From NCBI RefSeq assembly GCF_003130075.1, contig NZ_NRCW01000002.1, positions 248,001-312,000 of the forward strand: 64,000 nucleotides of DNA, read 5' to 3'. Below are positions 57,599 to 64,000 of the stretch, one piece after another. This DNA comes from Aggregatibacter segnis (GTDB lineage Bacteria > Pseudomonadota > Gammaproteobacteria > Enterobacterales > Pasteurellaceae). The notes below the pieces were generated by a model. That model saw only the letters and a program-made list of their open reading frames with translations. It did no database searches and was not told the DNA's origin. Within the stretch, counting starts at the first letter, position 1. The number at the start of each line of letters is the position of its first letter. The position numbers and the translations under genes were made by a program.

Positions 57599-57997
57599 TT
57601 AAATTTCAAAATCGGATAAAGATTGACCTTTATCTAATTTTATTTGAATCGCTTTTGGCGTACGACCTTGACCTGTCCAAGTTTTTGTCACGCCATTTTC
57701 ATCAACATACTGATACTTTGCAGGGCGTGCTTCTCGCTTCTTACGAGGAACTTCCGCACCTAAAATCTCAGCTAATTCATCGACGGTAATACCTTCTTTT
57801 TTCAATAAATCTTTATATTTAGCAATGCGTTCTTGACGCTCTTTTTCCTCTTGTTGAATTTTCAAGAGTTCTTCTCTTTTTTCAGAAATAACCAGTTGTA
57901 ACTTTTCTAAAATACTTTCTAATAATTCCAAAGATTCATTTTTGGCAAGTACGCGTAAACTACGAATATTTGTTAAAACCTTTAACACTTCAGTCAT
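57599..57997 (-). CDS. hns: H-NS family nucleoid protein
   Basis: Binds AT-rich DNA and silences transcription, including of acquired genes. 132 residues. An N-terminal coiled coil (about 1-80) holds the oligomerisation segment. The DNA-binding domain has KYQYVDENGVTKTWTGQGRT and PKAI with the AT-hook-like loop GQGRTP. GGAGG-like site (GGAGGTAAATTT) lies 8 bases before the ATG at 57997. The GC-rich fhu region and the AT-rich gaps elsewhere would be candidate contrasts for its targets. Confidence 0.95.
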   Translation of the reverse strand: MTEVLKVLTNIRSLRVLAKNESLELLESILEKLQLVISEKREELLKIQQEEKERQERIAKYKDLLKKEGITVDELAEILGAEVPRKKREARPAKYQYVDENGVTKTWTGQGRTPKAIQIKLDKGQSLSDFEI

Positions 57998-58099
57998 TAA
58001 ATTTACCTCCGATATCCGTTACTAATATAAAACCGTGGGTTATCATAAACAAATAAATATCCCAGGTAAACAGAATTTATTAAATTTATTTATCACACA

Positions 58100-58135
58100 A
58101 AATGCCATTTCCTTATTGGCATTTCTCTTTTTTTA
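58100..58135 (+). terminator. orphan intrinsic terminator
   Basis: AAATGCCA, a 9-base loop and TGGCATTT, then CTCTTTTTTTATT, read on the plus strand. No plus-strand gene precedes it: the 100 bases upstream are the hns leader on the other strand. It could end a small RNA or shield the lysine riboswitch from readthrough. Confidence 0.7.
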
Positions 58136-58159
58136 TTGTAGTCTTGTGGTGTCCTATAC

Positions 58160-58330
58160 ATACGTAGAGGTGCAAACGTTATAAGTATATTTTCAGAGTG
58201 GATAACGATGAAGAAAATGGAAAGGAACGTTTGCCGAAATCAGTTAAAAGTCGTTTTAACTGGTTGGTGGCGTCTTCGAAAGAACCGTCACTGTCATAGT
58301 CAATAACAACTATGGAGCGCTACTGGTTAG
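58160..58330 (+). promoter_or_regulatory. lysine riboswitch (L box)
   Basis: The conserved blocks appear in order: AGAGGTGCAAACGTT, CAGAGTGGATAACGATGAAG, GGAAAGGAACGTTTGCCGAA, CTGGTTGGTGGCG, ACCGTCACTGTCATAGT and ACTATGGAGCGCTACTGG. These are the core motifs of the lysine riboswitch, and ACGTT/AACGT close the first helix. It ends about 95 bases before the transporter start. Downstream sequences suggest control of the ribosome site rather than a strong terminator. Confidence 0.93.
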
Positions 58331-58425
58331 GTTAGGTCTTTATTTACCTACCGTTTTAAATCATTTCTGATTATTCTAAATATTTAAAGTCAGTGGTTCT
58401 CCCTTAATTTTAGGTAGAACAACAT

Positions 58426-59958
58426 ATGGAACTCATCGATTATTCATCGTCAATTTGGTCAATACTTCCTCCTTTACTTGCGTTGCTATTAGCGATTGTT
58501 ACGCGTAAAGTTATCCTTTCTTTAAGTGTCGGTATTCTGGTCGGTGCCGCCATGTTGACGAACTTTGAACCGCTGAATACCTTAGTGTATTTAAAAAATA
58601 ATATTTCTTCCCTTTTCATTACTGAAGACGGTTTGAATAGCAACAACATTAACATTCTGCTTTTCTTATTATTGCTTGGCATTTTGACCGCACTTTTAAG
58701 CATGTCCGGTAGTAATCGTGCTTTTGCTGAATGGGCGCAAAAACACATTAAAGATCGCCGTGGTGCAAAATTAGTTGCCGCAGCACTAGTTTTCATTACC
58801 TTTATTGATGACTATTTCCACAGTTTAGCCGTCGGTGCAATTGCTCGTCCAATTACCGATAAATTCAAAGTGTCTCGCGCTAAATTAGCTTATATTCTCG
58901 ACTCTACTGCCGCGCCGATGTGTGTACTTATGCCTGTGTCCAGCTGGGGAGCATACATTATTACGTTAATCGCAGGCTTATTTGCAACCTACTCACTCAC
59001 CGGCTATACCCCAATTGGCGCATTTATGGCGATGAGTGCTATGAACTTTTATGCCATTTTCTCCATTTTAATGGTGTTCTTTGTTGCCTATTTCTCTTTT
59101 GATATTGGCTCGATGGCACAACATGAAAAACTTGCGTTGGAAGCTGAAAATACAGAAGAAGAACAACTCTCTGACATAAAAGGCCATGTACGTAATCTTG
59201 TACTACCGATTTTAACCTTAATTATCGTGACCGTTTCCGCAATGATGTATACCGGTAACGAAGCTTTAGCGGCGGATGAAAAACCTTTCTCCATCTTAGG
59301 AGCATTTGAAAATACCACCGTTGGCGTGTCATTAGTTACTGGTGGTTTAAGTGCGGTATTAATTGCTTCACTTTGTATTTTTGCCGATCGTTTGGTGAAT
59401 GTCTCCGAATATATCAAAGCATGGGGCGTAGGTATGAAATCCATGTCCGGCGCGATTCTCATTTTATTCTTCGCATGGACCATTAATAATGTAGTAAGCG
59501 ATGTGAAAACCGGTGCTTATTTAGCCTCTTTAGTTTCCGATACATTGCCACTTGCTTTATTACCTGCGCTCTTATTTATTTTGGCATCCGTCATGGCATT
59601 CTCCACGGGCACCAGCTGGGGAACCTTCGGTATTATGTTGCCAATCGCCGCTGCGATTGCTTCTCACGCGATGCCGGGCTCTGTGGAATTTATGTTGCCT
59701 TGCTTATCCGCCGTTATGGCAGGCGCAGTTTGCGGTGACCACTGTTCACCGGTATCCGATACGACAATCTTGTCTTCCACTGGGGCAAAATGTGATCACA
59801 TGGATCACGTTACCTCACAGTTGCCTTATGCTCTTACCGTGGCAACCGCAACTATTGCGGGCTATATCGTTGTCGGTTTCACCTATTCCGGCCTACTTGG
59901 TTTTATCACCACAGGTGCTGTACTTGCCTTACTCGTGTTTATCTTTAAAAAACGCTAA
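58426..59958 (+). CDS. NhaC-family transporter, probably lysine (LysW type)
   Basis: Inner-membrane carrier of the NhaC Na+/H+ antiporter family. 510 residues, about 11-12 hydrophobic segments, with ALVFITFIDDYFHSLAVGAI, DSTAAPMCVLMPVSSWGAYI and FSTGTSWGTFGIMLPIAAAI typical of the family. Because a lysine riboswitch precedes it, the likely substrate is lysine; such NhaC relatives have been proposed as lysine transporters (LysW) in Pasteurellaceae. The start ATG (58426) has TTTTAGGTAG upstream, itself part of a possible switch. A terminator follows at 60013. Confidence 0.85.
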   Translation: MELIDYSSSIWSILPPLLALLLAIVTRKVILSLSVGILVGAAMLTNFEPLNTLVYLKNNISSLFITEDGLNSNNINILLFLLLLGILTALLSMSGSNRAFAEWAQKHIKDRRGAKLVAAALVFITFIDDYFHSLAVGAIARPITDKFKVSRAKLAYILDSTAAPMCVLMPVSSWGAYIITLIAGLFATYSLTGYTPIGAFMAMSAMNFYAIFSILMVFFVAYFSFDIGSMAQHEKLALEAENTEEEQLSDIKGHVRNLVLPILTLIIVTVSAMMYTGNEALAADEKPFSILGAFENTTVGVSLVTGGLSAVLIASLCIFADRLVNVSEYIKAWGVGMKSMSGAILILFFAWTINNVVSDVKTGAYLASLVSDTLPLALLPALLFILASVMAFSTGTSWGTFGIMLPIAAAIASHAMPGSVEFMLPCLSAVMAGAVCGDHCSPVSDTTILSSTGAKCDHMDHVTSQLPYALTVATATIAGYIVVGFTYSGLLGFITTGAVLALLVFIFKKR

Positions 59959-60270
59959 ATTGTGATCTAGCGCACAAAATCAAAACAAAAAATATAATTT
60001 TGTTAAATTTATAAAATGCGGCATAAAGTCGCATTTTTTATAATTAAAATAAAAATAATTTTATAAAACACCAAAATTAAAACTTTAAAAGAATTTTATA
60101 CTGATAAATCCAGAAAAATTTCATTTTCCCATCAAATTTTAAATAGACAACTCAGCTGCTTTCCATTACAAATAATTCCATCCCCTACAAAGTACCCACA
60201 TTTACATTGCCCATGTAAAAGTGCGGTCAAAAAAATCAGTGTTTTTAAGACAACATATTAAGAGGTGAAA
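59959..60270 (+). other. 312-base AT-rich gap upstream of ilvI
   Basis: Contains the lysW terminator (60013-60040: AAAATGCG, 9-base loop, CGCATTTT, TT), a CRP-like sequence TGTGATCTAGCGCACA at 59961-59976, a long AT-rich stretch, and an uptake signal near 60218. No leader peptide with runs of Ile, Val or Leu was recognised. In E. coli this region of ilvIH binds Lrp; nothing here shows that directly. Confidence 0.4.
60013..60040 (+). terminator. terminator after the LysW-type gene
   Basis: AAAATGCG and CGCATTTT form an 8-bp perfect stem with a 9-base loop followed by TTTAT, 55 bases after the stop. Confidence 0.8.
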
Positions 60271-61989
60271 ATGAAAAAATTATCGGGAGCAGAAATGGTC
60301 GTTCAATCCTTGCGTGATCAAGGTGTTGAATTTTTATTTGGTTATCCGGGTGGGGCAGTTTTAGACATCTATGACGCCATTCATACCCTAGGCGGTATTG
60401 AACATATTTTAGTGCGTCACGAACAAGCGGCAGTTCATATGGCAGACGGCTATGCACGTGCCACGGGCAAGGTAGGCTGTGTTTTAGTTACCTCCGGCCC
60501 TGGTGCCACCAATGCTATTACCGGCATTGCTACCGCATATGCGGATTCTATTCCGTTAGTGGTGCTTTCCGGACAAGTACCATCGGGGTTAATTGGTAGT
60601 GATGCCTTCCAAGAATGCGACATGGTGGGGATTTCCCGTCCGGTCGTAAAACACAGTTTTTTAGTTAAAAACCCGGAAGACATTCCGACCATCATTAAGA
60701 AAGCCTTTTATATTGCCTCTACCGGTCGTCCAGGTCCAGTCGTGATTGATTTACCGAAAGACATACTCAATCCGTTGAACAAATTTGCCTACACTTATCC
60801 GGAAGAAGTCACTTTGCGTTCTTACAGTCCAACGGTACAAGGTCACAAAGGGCAAATCAAAAAAGCATTAAAAGCCTTATTGGTGGCAAAAAAACCGGTA
60901 CTTTTCGTGGGCGGTGGTGTAATTTCGGCCAACTGTCACGATGCCTTAACACGTTTTGCTAAGCAGTTAAATTTGCCGGTCACCTCTTCTCTTATGGGCT
61001 TAGGTGCTTTCCCGGGCACGGATAAACAATTCCTTGGTATGCTCGGTATGCACGGCACTTATGAAGCCAACACCGCCATGCATAACAGTGACTTGATTTT
61101 AGGTATCGGCGTTCGCTTTGACGATCGCACCACCAATAATCTCGCGAAATATTGCCCGAATGCGAAAGTGATTCATGTGGATGTGGATCCCACCTCCATT
61201 TCCAAAACCGTACTGGTGGCGATTCCCATTGTAGGCAGCGCAGAAAGCGTATTAGAGGAATTTTTATCGTTATTGGAAGATGAAAATCTTGCTAAATCCC
61301 AATCTGATTTAACTGATTGGTGGAAAGAAATCGAACAATGGAAAGCAGAAAAATGCCTCGATTTCGATCGCAACAGTGGCGTTATCAAACCACAGCAAGT
61401 GCTTGAAACGATTTATCGCCTAACCAAGGGGAATGCCTATGTGGCATCTGATGTAGGACAACACCAAATGTTCGCCGCCTTACACTATCCGTTCGACAAA
61501 CCACGTCGTTGGATCAACTCGGGAGGGCTCGGCACCATGGGGTTCGGCTTGCCTGCTGCGCTTGGTGTAAAACTTGCCGATCCGAAAGCGATGGTAGTTT
61601 GTATTACCGGTGACGGCAGCATTCAAATGAACATTCAAGAGCTTTCTACCGCCAAACAGTATGATATTCCTATCGTCGTCATTTGTTTGAACAACCATTT
61701 CCTCGGCATGGTGAAACAATGGCAGGATTTAATTTATTCCGGCCGCCATTCGCAAACTTACATGAATTCGTTGCCGGATTTTGTGAAATTAGCAGAAGCC
61801 TACGATCATGTAGGTATTCAAATCGCCAAACCGGAAGAACTGGAAGAAAAACTCAAACAAGCGTTCAGCATTAAAAATAAACTGGTCTTTGTTGACGTCA
61901 ACGTTGATGCCAACGAACACGTTTACCCAATGCAAGTGCGTGGCGGCGCTATGAATGAAATGATTTTGACTAAACCGGAGAATGCATAA
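60271..61989 (+). CDS. ilvI: acetolactate synthase isozyme III large subunit
   Basis: Condenses pyruvate to acetolactate, first common step of branched-chain amino acid synthesis, with ThDP, FAD and Mg. The ATG at 60271, after AGAGGTGAAA, gives 572 residues, near E. coli IlvI (574); a GTG two codons earlier lies within the ribosome site. [15 protein letters not shown] and [19 protein letters not shown] hold the active glutamate, and [16 protein letters not shown] the ThDP site. ilvH starts inside its stop codon (TAATG). Confidence 0.97.
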   Translation: MKKLSGAEMVVQSLRDQGVEFLFGYPGGAVLDIYDAIHTLGGIEHILVRHEQAAVHMADGYARATGKVGCVLVTSGPGATNAITGIATAYADSIPLVVLSGQVPSGLIGSDAFQECDMVGISRPVVKHSFLVKNPEDIPTIIKKAFYIASTGRPGPVVIDLPKDILNPLNKFAYTYPEEVTLRSYSPTVQGHKGQIKKALKALLVAKKPVLFVGGGVISANCHDALTRFAKQLNLPVTSSLMGLGAFPGTDKQFLGMLGMHGTYEANTAMHNSDLILGIGVRFDDRTTNNLAKYCPNAKVIHVDVDPTSISKTVLVAIPIVGSAESVLEEFLSLLEDENLAKSQSDLTDWWKEIEQWKAEKCLDFDRNSGVIKPQQVLETIYRLTKGNAYVASDVGQHQMFAALHYPFDKPRRWINSGGLGTMGFGLPAALGVKLADPKAMVVCITGDGSIQMNIQELSTAKQYDIPIVVICLNNHFLGMVKQWQDLIYSGRHSQTYMNSLPDFVKLAEAYDHVGIQIAKPEELEEKLKQAFSIKNKLVFVDVNVDANEHVYPMQVRGGAMNEMILTKPENA

Positions 61990-62480
61990 TGCGTAGAATT
62001 TTATCAGTATTACTCGAAAATGAATCAGGCGCGTTATCCCGTGTCGTCGCCTTATTCTCACAACGTGCTTTCAATATTGAAAGCCTTACCGTAGCACCAA
62101 CAGACGATCCGACATTATCCCGTATGACTATCGAAACCTACGGCGATGAACAAGTGTTAGAACAAATTGAAAAGCAATTGCACAAATTGGTGGACGTGTT
62201 CAAAGTGATTAATTTGAGCGACTGTGAACACGTTGAGCGTGAAGTGATGTTAATTAAAGTACGTGCACAAGGTGCAGCGAGAGAAGAACTGAAACGTTTG
62301 ACGGATATTTTCCGTGCACAAATTGTAGACGTCACCACGAAGTCTTACATCATCCAACTCACCGGCACCAAAGACAAACTGGACGCCTTCGTGAGCACTC
62401 TAAAAGAAGAAGCCGTTGTCATCGAAATCGTCCGCTCCGGTTTGGTGAGTTTACCGCGTGGCGAAAAGGGCTATTTGTAG
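61989..62480 (+). CDS. ilvH: acetolactate synthase isozyme III regulatory subunit
   Basis: Small subunit that gives valine sensitivity and full activity to IlvI. 163 residues, E. coli length. The N-terminal ACT domain runs [20 protein letters not shown] and LFSQRAFNIESLTVAPTDD; the C-terminal domain ends GLVSLPRGEKGYL. One-base overlap with ilvI (61989). Followed by cra as in E. coli. Confidence 0.97.
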   Translation: MRRILSVLLENESGALSRVVALFSQRAFNIESLTVAPTDDPTLSRMTIETYGDEQVLEQIEKQLHKLVDVFKVINLSDCEHVEREVMLIKVRAQGAAREELKRLTDIFRAQIVDVTTKSYIIQLTGTKDKLDAFVSTLKEEAVVIEIVRSGLVSLPRGEKGYL

Positions 62481-62495
62481 TCGATAAAGAAGCAT

Positions 62496-62540
62496 CAAGT
62501 GCGGTCAAAATTCGTTGTAAATTTTGACCGCACTTTTTAT
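62496..62540 (+). terminator. inverted uptake-signal pair after ilvH
   Basis: AAGTGCGGTCAAAATT (from 62497) and AATTTTGACCGCACTT (ending 62536), a 16-bp stem, followed by TTTATTTAATT. It lies 16 bases after the ilvH stop. Confidence 0.85.
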
Positions 62541-62755
62541 TTAATTTTTTAAATACGCAAGAGCAAAGCAAATCCCACTTAACAGTTTGATAAGCTTATT
62601 TCCAACCAATCCCAACATATTTTGAACATATAAACAATTTTGTGATATGCGTACCATTTTTAATAAAATGAGATGCTATAATTTGTGTAGTTACATACAA
62701 AATTTGTGCAATTTAATCAATCTACGATCTATTTCTGACATTTTAAGGAGTTAAT

Positions 62756-63745
62756 GTGAAATTAGATGAAATCGCCAAGTTGGCGGGCGTTTCTTGCACA
62801 ACGGTGAGCTACGTTGTGAATGGAAAAGCTAAACAATATCGCGTAAGCGATAGCACGATAGCCAAAGTGCAGGCGCTGATTAAACAATATGATTTCAAAC
62901 CCAATGCTATGGCAGCAAGCCTGCGGGTGGGAAAAAGCAAAACCATCGGTTTAATTATTCCGGATTTTGAAAATATCAGTTACGCCAAAATCGCGAACAA
63001 ATTAGAAAACCGTTTGCGGGAAAAAGGATATCAGCTGTTAATTTCTTGTTCGAATGATCACATTGAGAATGAACAAAATTGCGTAAGACATTTATTACAA
63101 CGTCAAATTGATGCGTTGATTGTCTCTTCAGCTCTGCCCTATGACACGGATTTTTATCAAAATGCCGATGTACCAATTATTGGTTTTGATCGCCGTATTC
63201 AATCACCGAACGTGATGAATGTGTTAACTGATGATGAAGGCGATGCATACCGCTTAGCCGAGGAATTTCTCAAGTTACCAAATCAACAACAAGTGTTGTT
63301 CTTTGGGGCATTGCCTGAACTACCTACCAGCAAGGAACGTAAGCAGGGTTTTCGCAAAGCACTGAAAGATAGAGCGGTAAAAGTTGATTATTTATATACA
63401 GATAAATTTCATAAAAACAATGCGACAAATACGTTTGCACAATGGTTATCAGAACAAGAGGAGTTGCCGACAACCATTTTTACCACTTCATTTACGCTAT
63501 TAGAAGGCGTGATGTTGGTATTATTACAACGTTTTGGCCATGTGCCTCATCACTTAACGATTGCAACCTTTGGTCATTTTGAAATGTTGGAATTATTAGA
63601 GAATCCGGTGATTTGTAGCGTGCAAGATTACGATAAAATATCGCAATCACTATTGAACTTGGCGTTTAATGCCATTTCGAAAAAACATAAAACAACAGTA
63701 AATAGCACGCCTTTAAGTCGTAAAGTGATTAAGTACCACTGTTAG
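62756..63745 (+). CDS. cra: catabolite repressor/activator Cra
   Basis: LacI-family regulator of central carbon flow, responsive to fructose 1-phosphate or fructose 1,6-bisphosphate (FruR). 329 residues from a GTG at 62756 with TAAGGAG 6 bases upstream. The helix-turn-helix MKLDEIAKLAGVSCTTVSYV and VNGKAKQYRVSD, hinge helix around PNAMAASLRVGKS and sugar-binding domain TIGLIIPDFENISYAKIANK match Cra. It follows ilvIH in the E. coli order. Its last 17 bases overlap the sanA-like gene from the other strand. Confidence 0.95.
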   Translation: MKLDEIAKLAGVSCTTVSYVVNGKAKQYRVSDSTIAKVQALIKQYDFKPNAMAASLRVGKSKTIGLIIPDFENISYAKIANKLENRLREKGYQLLISCSNDHIENEQNCVRHLLQRQIDALIVSSALPYDTDFYQNADVPIIGFDRRIQSPNVMNVLTDDEGDAYRLAEEFLKLPNQQQVLFFGALPELPTSKERKQGFRKALKDRAVKVDYLYTDKFHKNNATNTFAQWLSEQEELPTTIFTTSFTLLEGVMLVLLQRFGHVPHHLTIATFGHFEMLELLENPVICSVQDYDKISQSLLNLAFNAISKKHKTTVNSTPLSRKVIKYHC

Positions 63746-64000
63746 CATCCGTCACATCGGGAATCGTCACTGGTGGGGGCAAAGGTTCCGGCGCCCCCAA
63801 AAAGTGCGGTTCCCTTTCCATTAATAAATCCCACACAGCCTGCAAGCGGGCAAAAAATTCTCGTACTCGCACTTTTGTGTAACCTTGTGGATAATCAGCA
63901 ACAAAACAAATGGCATCAATATTGTGGAATTTCGCAATAAACAAGGCTCGTTCGCAGTGGAATTTTTGAGAAATGATTGTAAGAGAATGCGCTTTAAACA
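63729..64000 (-). CDS. sanA: SanA/YdcF-type envelope protein, 5' part outside window
   Basis: Only the C-terminal 90 residues are present; the frame is open to the window edge. TIISQKFHCERALFIAKFHN and DAICFVADYP, then VREFFARLQAVWDLL and EPHFLGAPEPLPPP, match the C-terminal part of SanA (DUF218), an inner-membrane protein linked to envelope barrier function and vancomycin sensitivity. The tail TIPDVTDANSGT overlaps cra in the opposite strand by 17 bases. An uptake signal lies near 63800. Confidence 0.82.
   Translation of the reverse strand, partial: FKAHSLTIISQKFHCERALFIAKFHNIDAICFVADYPQGYTKVRVREFFARLQAVWDLLMEREPHFLGAPEPLPPPVTIPDVTDANSGT

Noticed and set aside
59961..59976. CRP site TGTGATCTAGCGCACA after lysW
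   Set aside because: One mismatch to consensus but placed before a terminator and 300 bases from ilvI, so a regulatory role is doubtful; kept only as a note in the gap entry.

Overview
The window is a chromosomal segment of a Pasteurellaceae bacterium, most likely Aggregatibacter. Three things point there. First, the Haemophilus-type DNA uptake signal (core AAGTGCGGT) is scattered through genes and between them. Second, the order kdsB-lpxK-msbA-rec2/comEC-dksA-pcnB-folK matches the order I recall from Haemophilus influenzae. Third, there is a broken trimeric autotransporter gene whose signal peptide and C-terminal anchor resemble ApiA/Omp100 of A. actinomycetemcomitans. The species call is from memory of these families and was not checked by a search.

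Layout. 1-4.5 kb: the 3' part of pta, then folK, pcnB and dksA on the minus strand. 4.8-13.1 kb: a plus-strand run with comEC (DNA uptake), msbA-lpxK-ycaR-kdsB (lipid A and Kdo) and uvrC. 13.2-20.7 kb: the frameshifted apiA-like adhesin, then a TonB-dependent uptake operon (btuB-btuF-btuC-btuD type) interrupted by a REP-associated tyrosine transposase (RAYT) framed by perfect inverted repeats, then a 2-hydroxyacid dehydrogenase. 20.8-30.6 kb: pabA diverging from pabB-pabC, pepE, thiI, an aldehyde dehydrogenase, a two-domain protein of unknown role, a DASS-family anion transporter and truA. 30.7-36.8 kb: a visibly GC-richer siderophore uptake operon, fhuC-fhuD-fhuB-fhuA type, behind a Fur-box-like dyad. 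36.8-37.2 kb: no gene, but traces of an insertion sequence end.

37.2-49.1 kb, minus strand: rplM-rpsI, a methyltransferase, recB-recD, an NCS2 purine permease with a ychN-like gene, tRNA-Val(GAC), fabA and a Lon-like protease. 49.3-58 kb: matP (+), cspD, a small yoaH-type gene, truC-yqcC, a zinc-ribbon protein and queF (+), epmC, rlmE-ftsH, purU and hns. 58.1-64 kb: a lysine riboswitch in front of an NhaC-family transporter (LysW type), ilvI-ilvH, cra and the 3' end of a sanA-like gene cut by the window end.

Most of the window is core metabolism in conserved order. The less ordinary parts are the RAYT/REP module inside the btu-type operon, two more families of palindromic repeats, the 5-bp duplication that breaks the apiA-like gene, a candidate competence (CRP-S) site before comEC, the GC-rich fhu island, the two-domain MmcQ/YjbR protein, and a possible ribosome-site switch downstream of the lysine riboswitch. 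Many transcription ends between genes are built from pairs of uptake signals in inverted orientation. I did not see a convincing new multi-gene system such as a defence island, a CRISPR array or a prophage.
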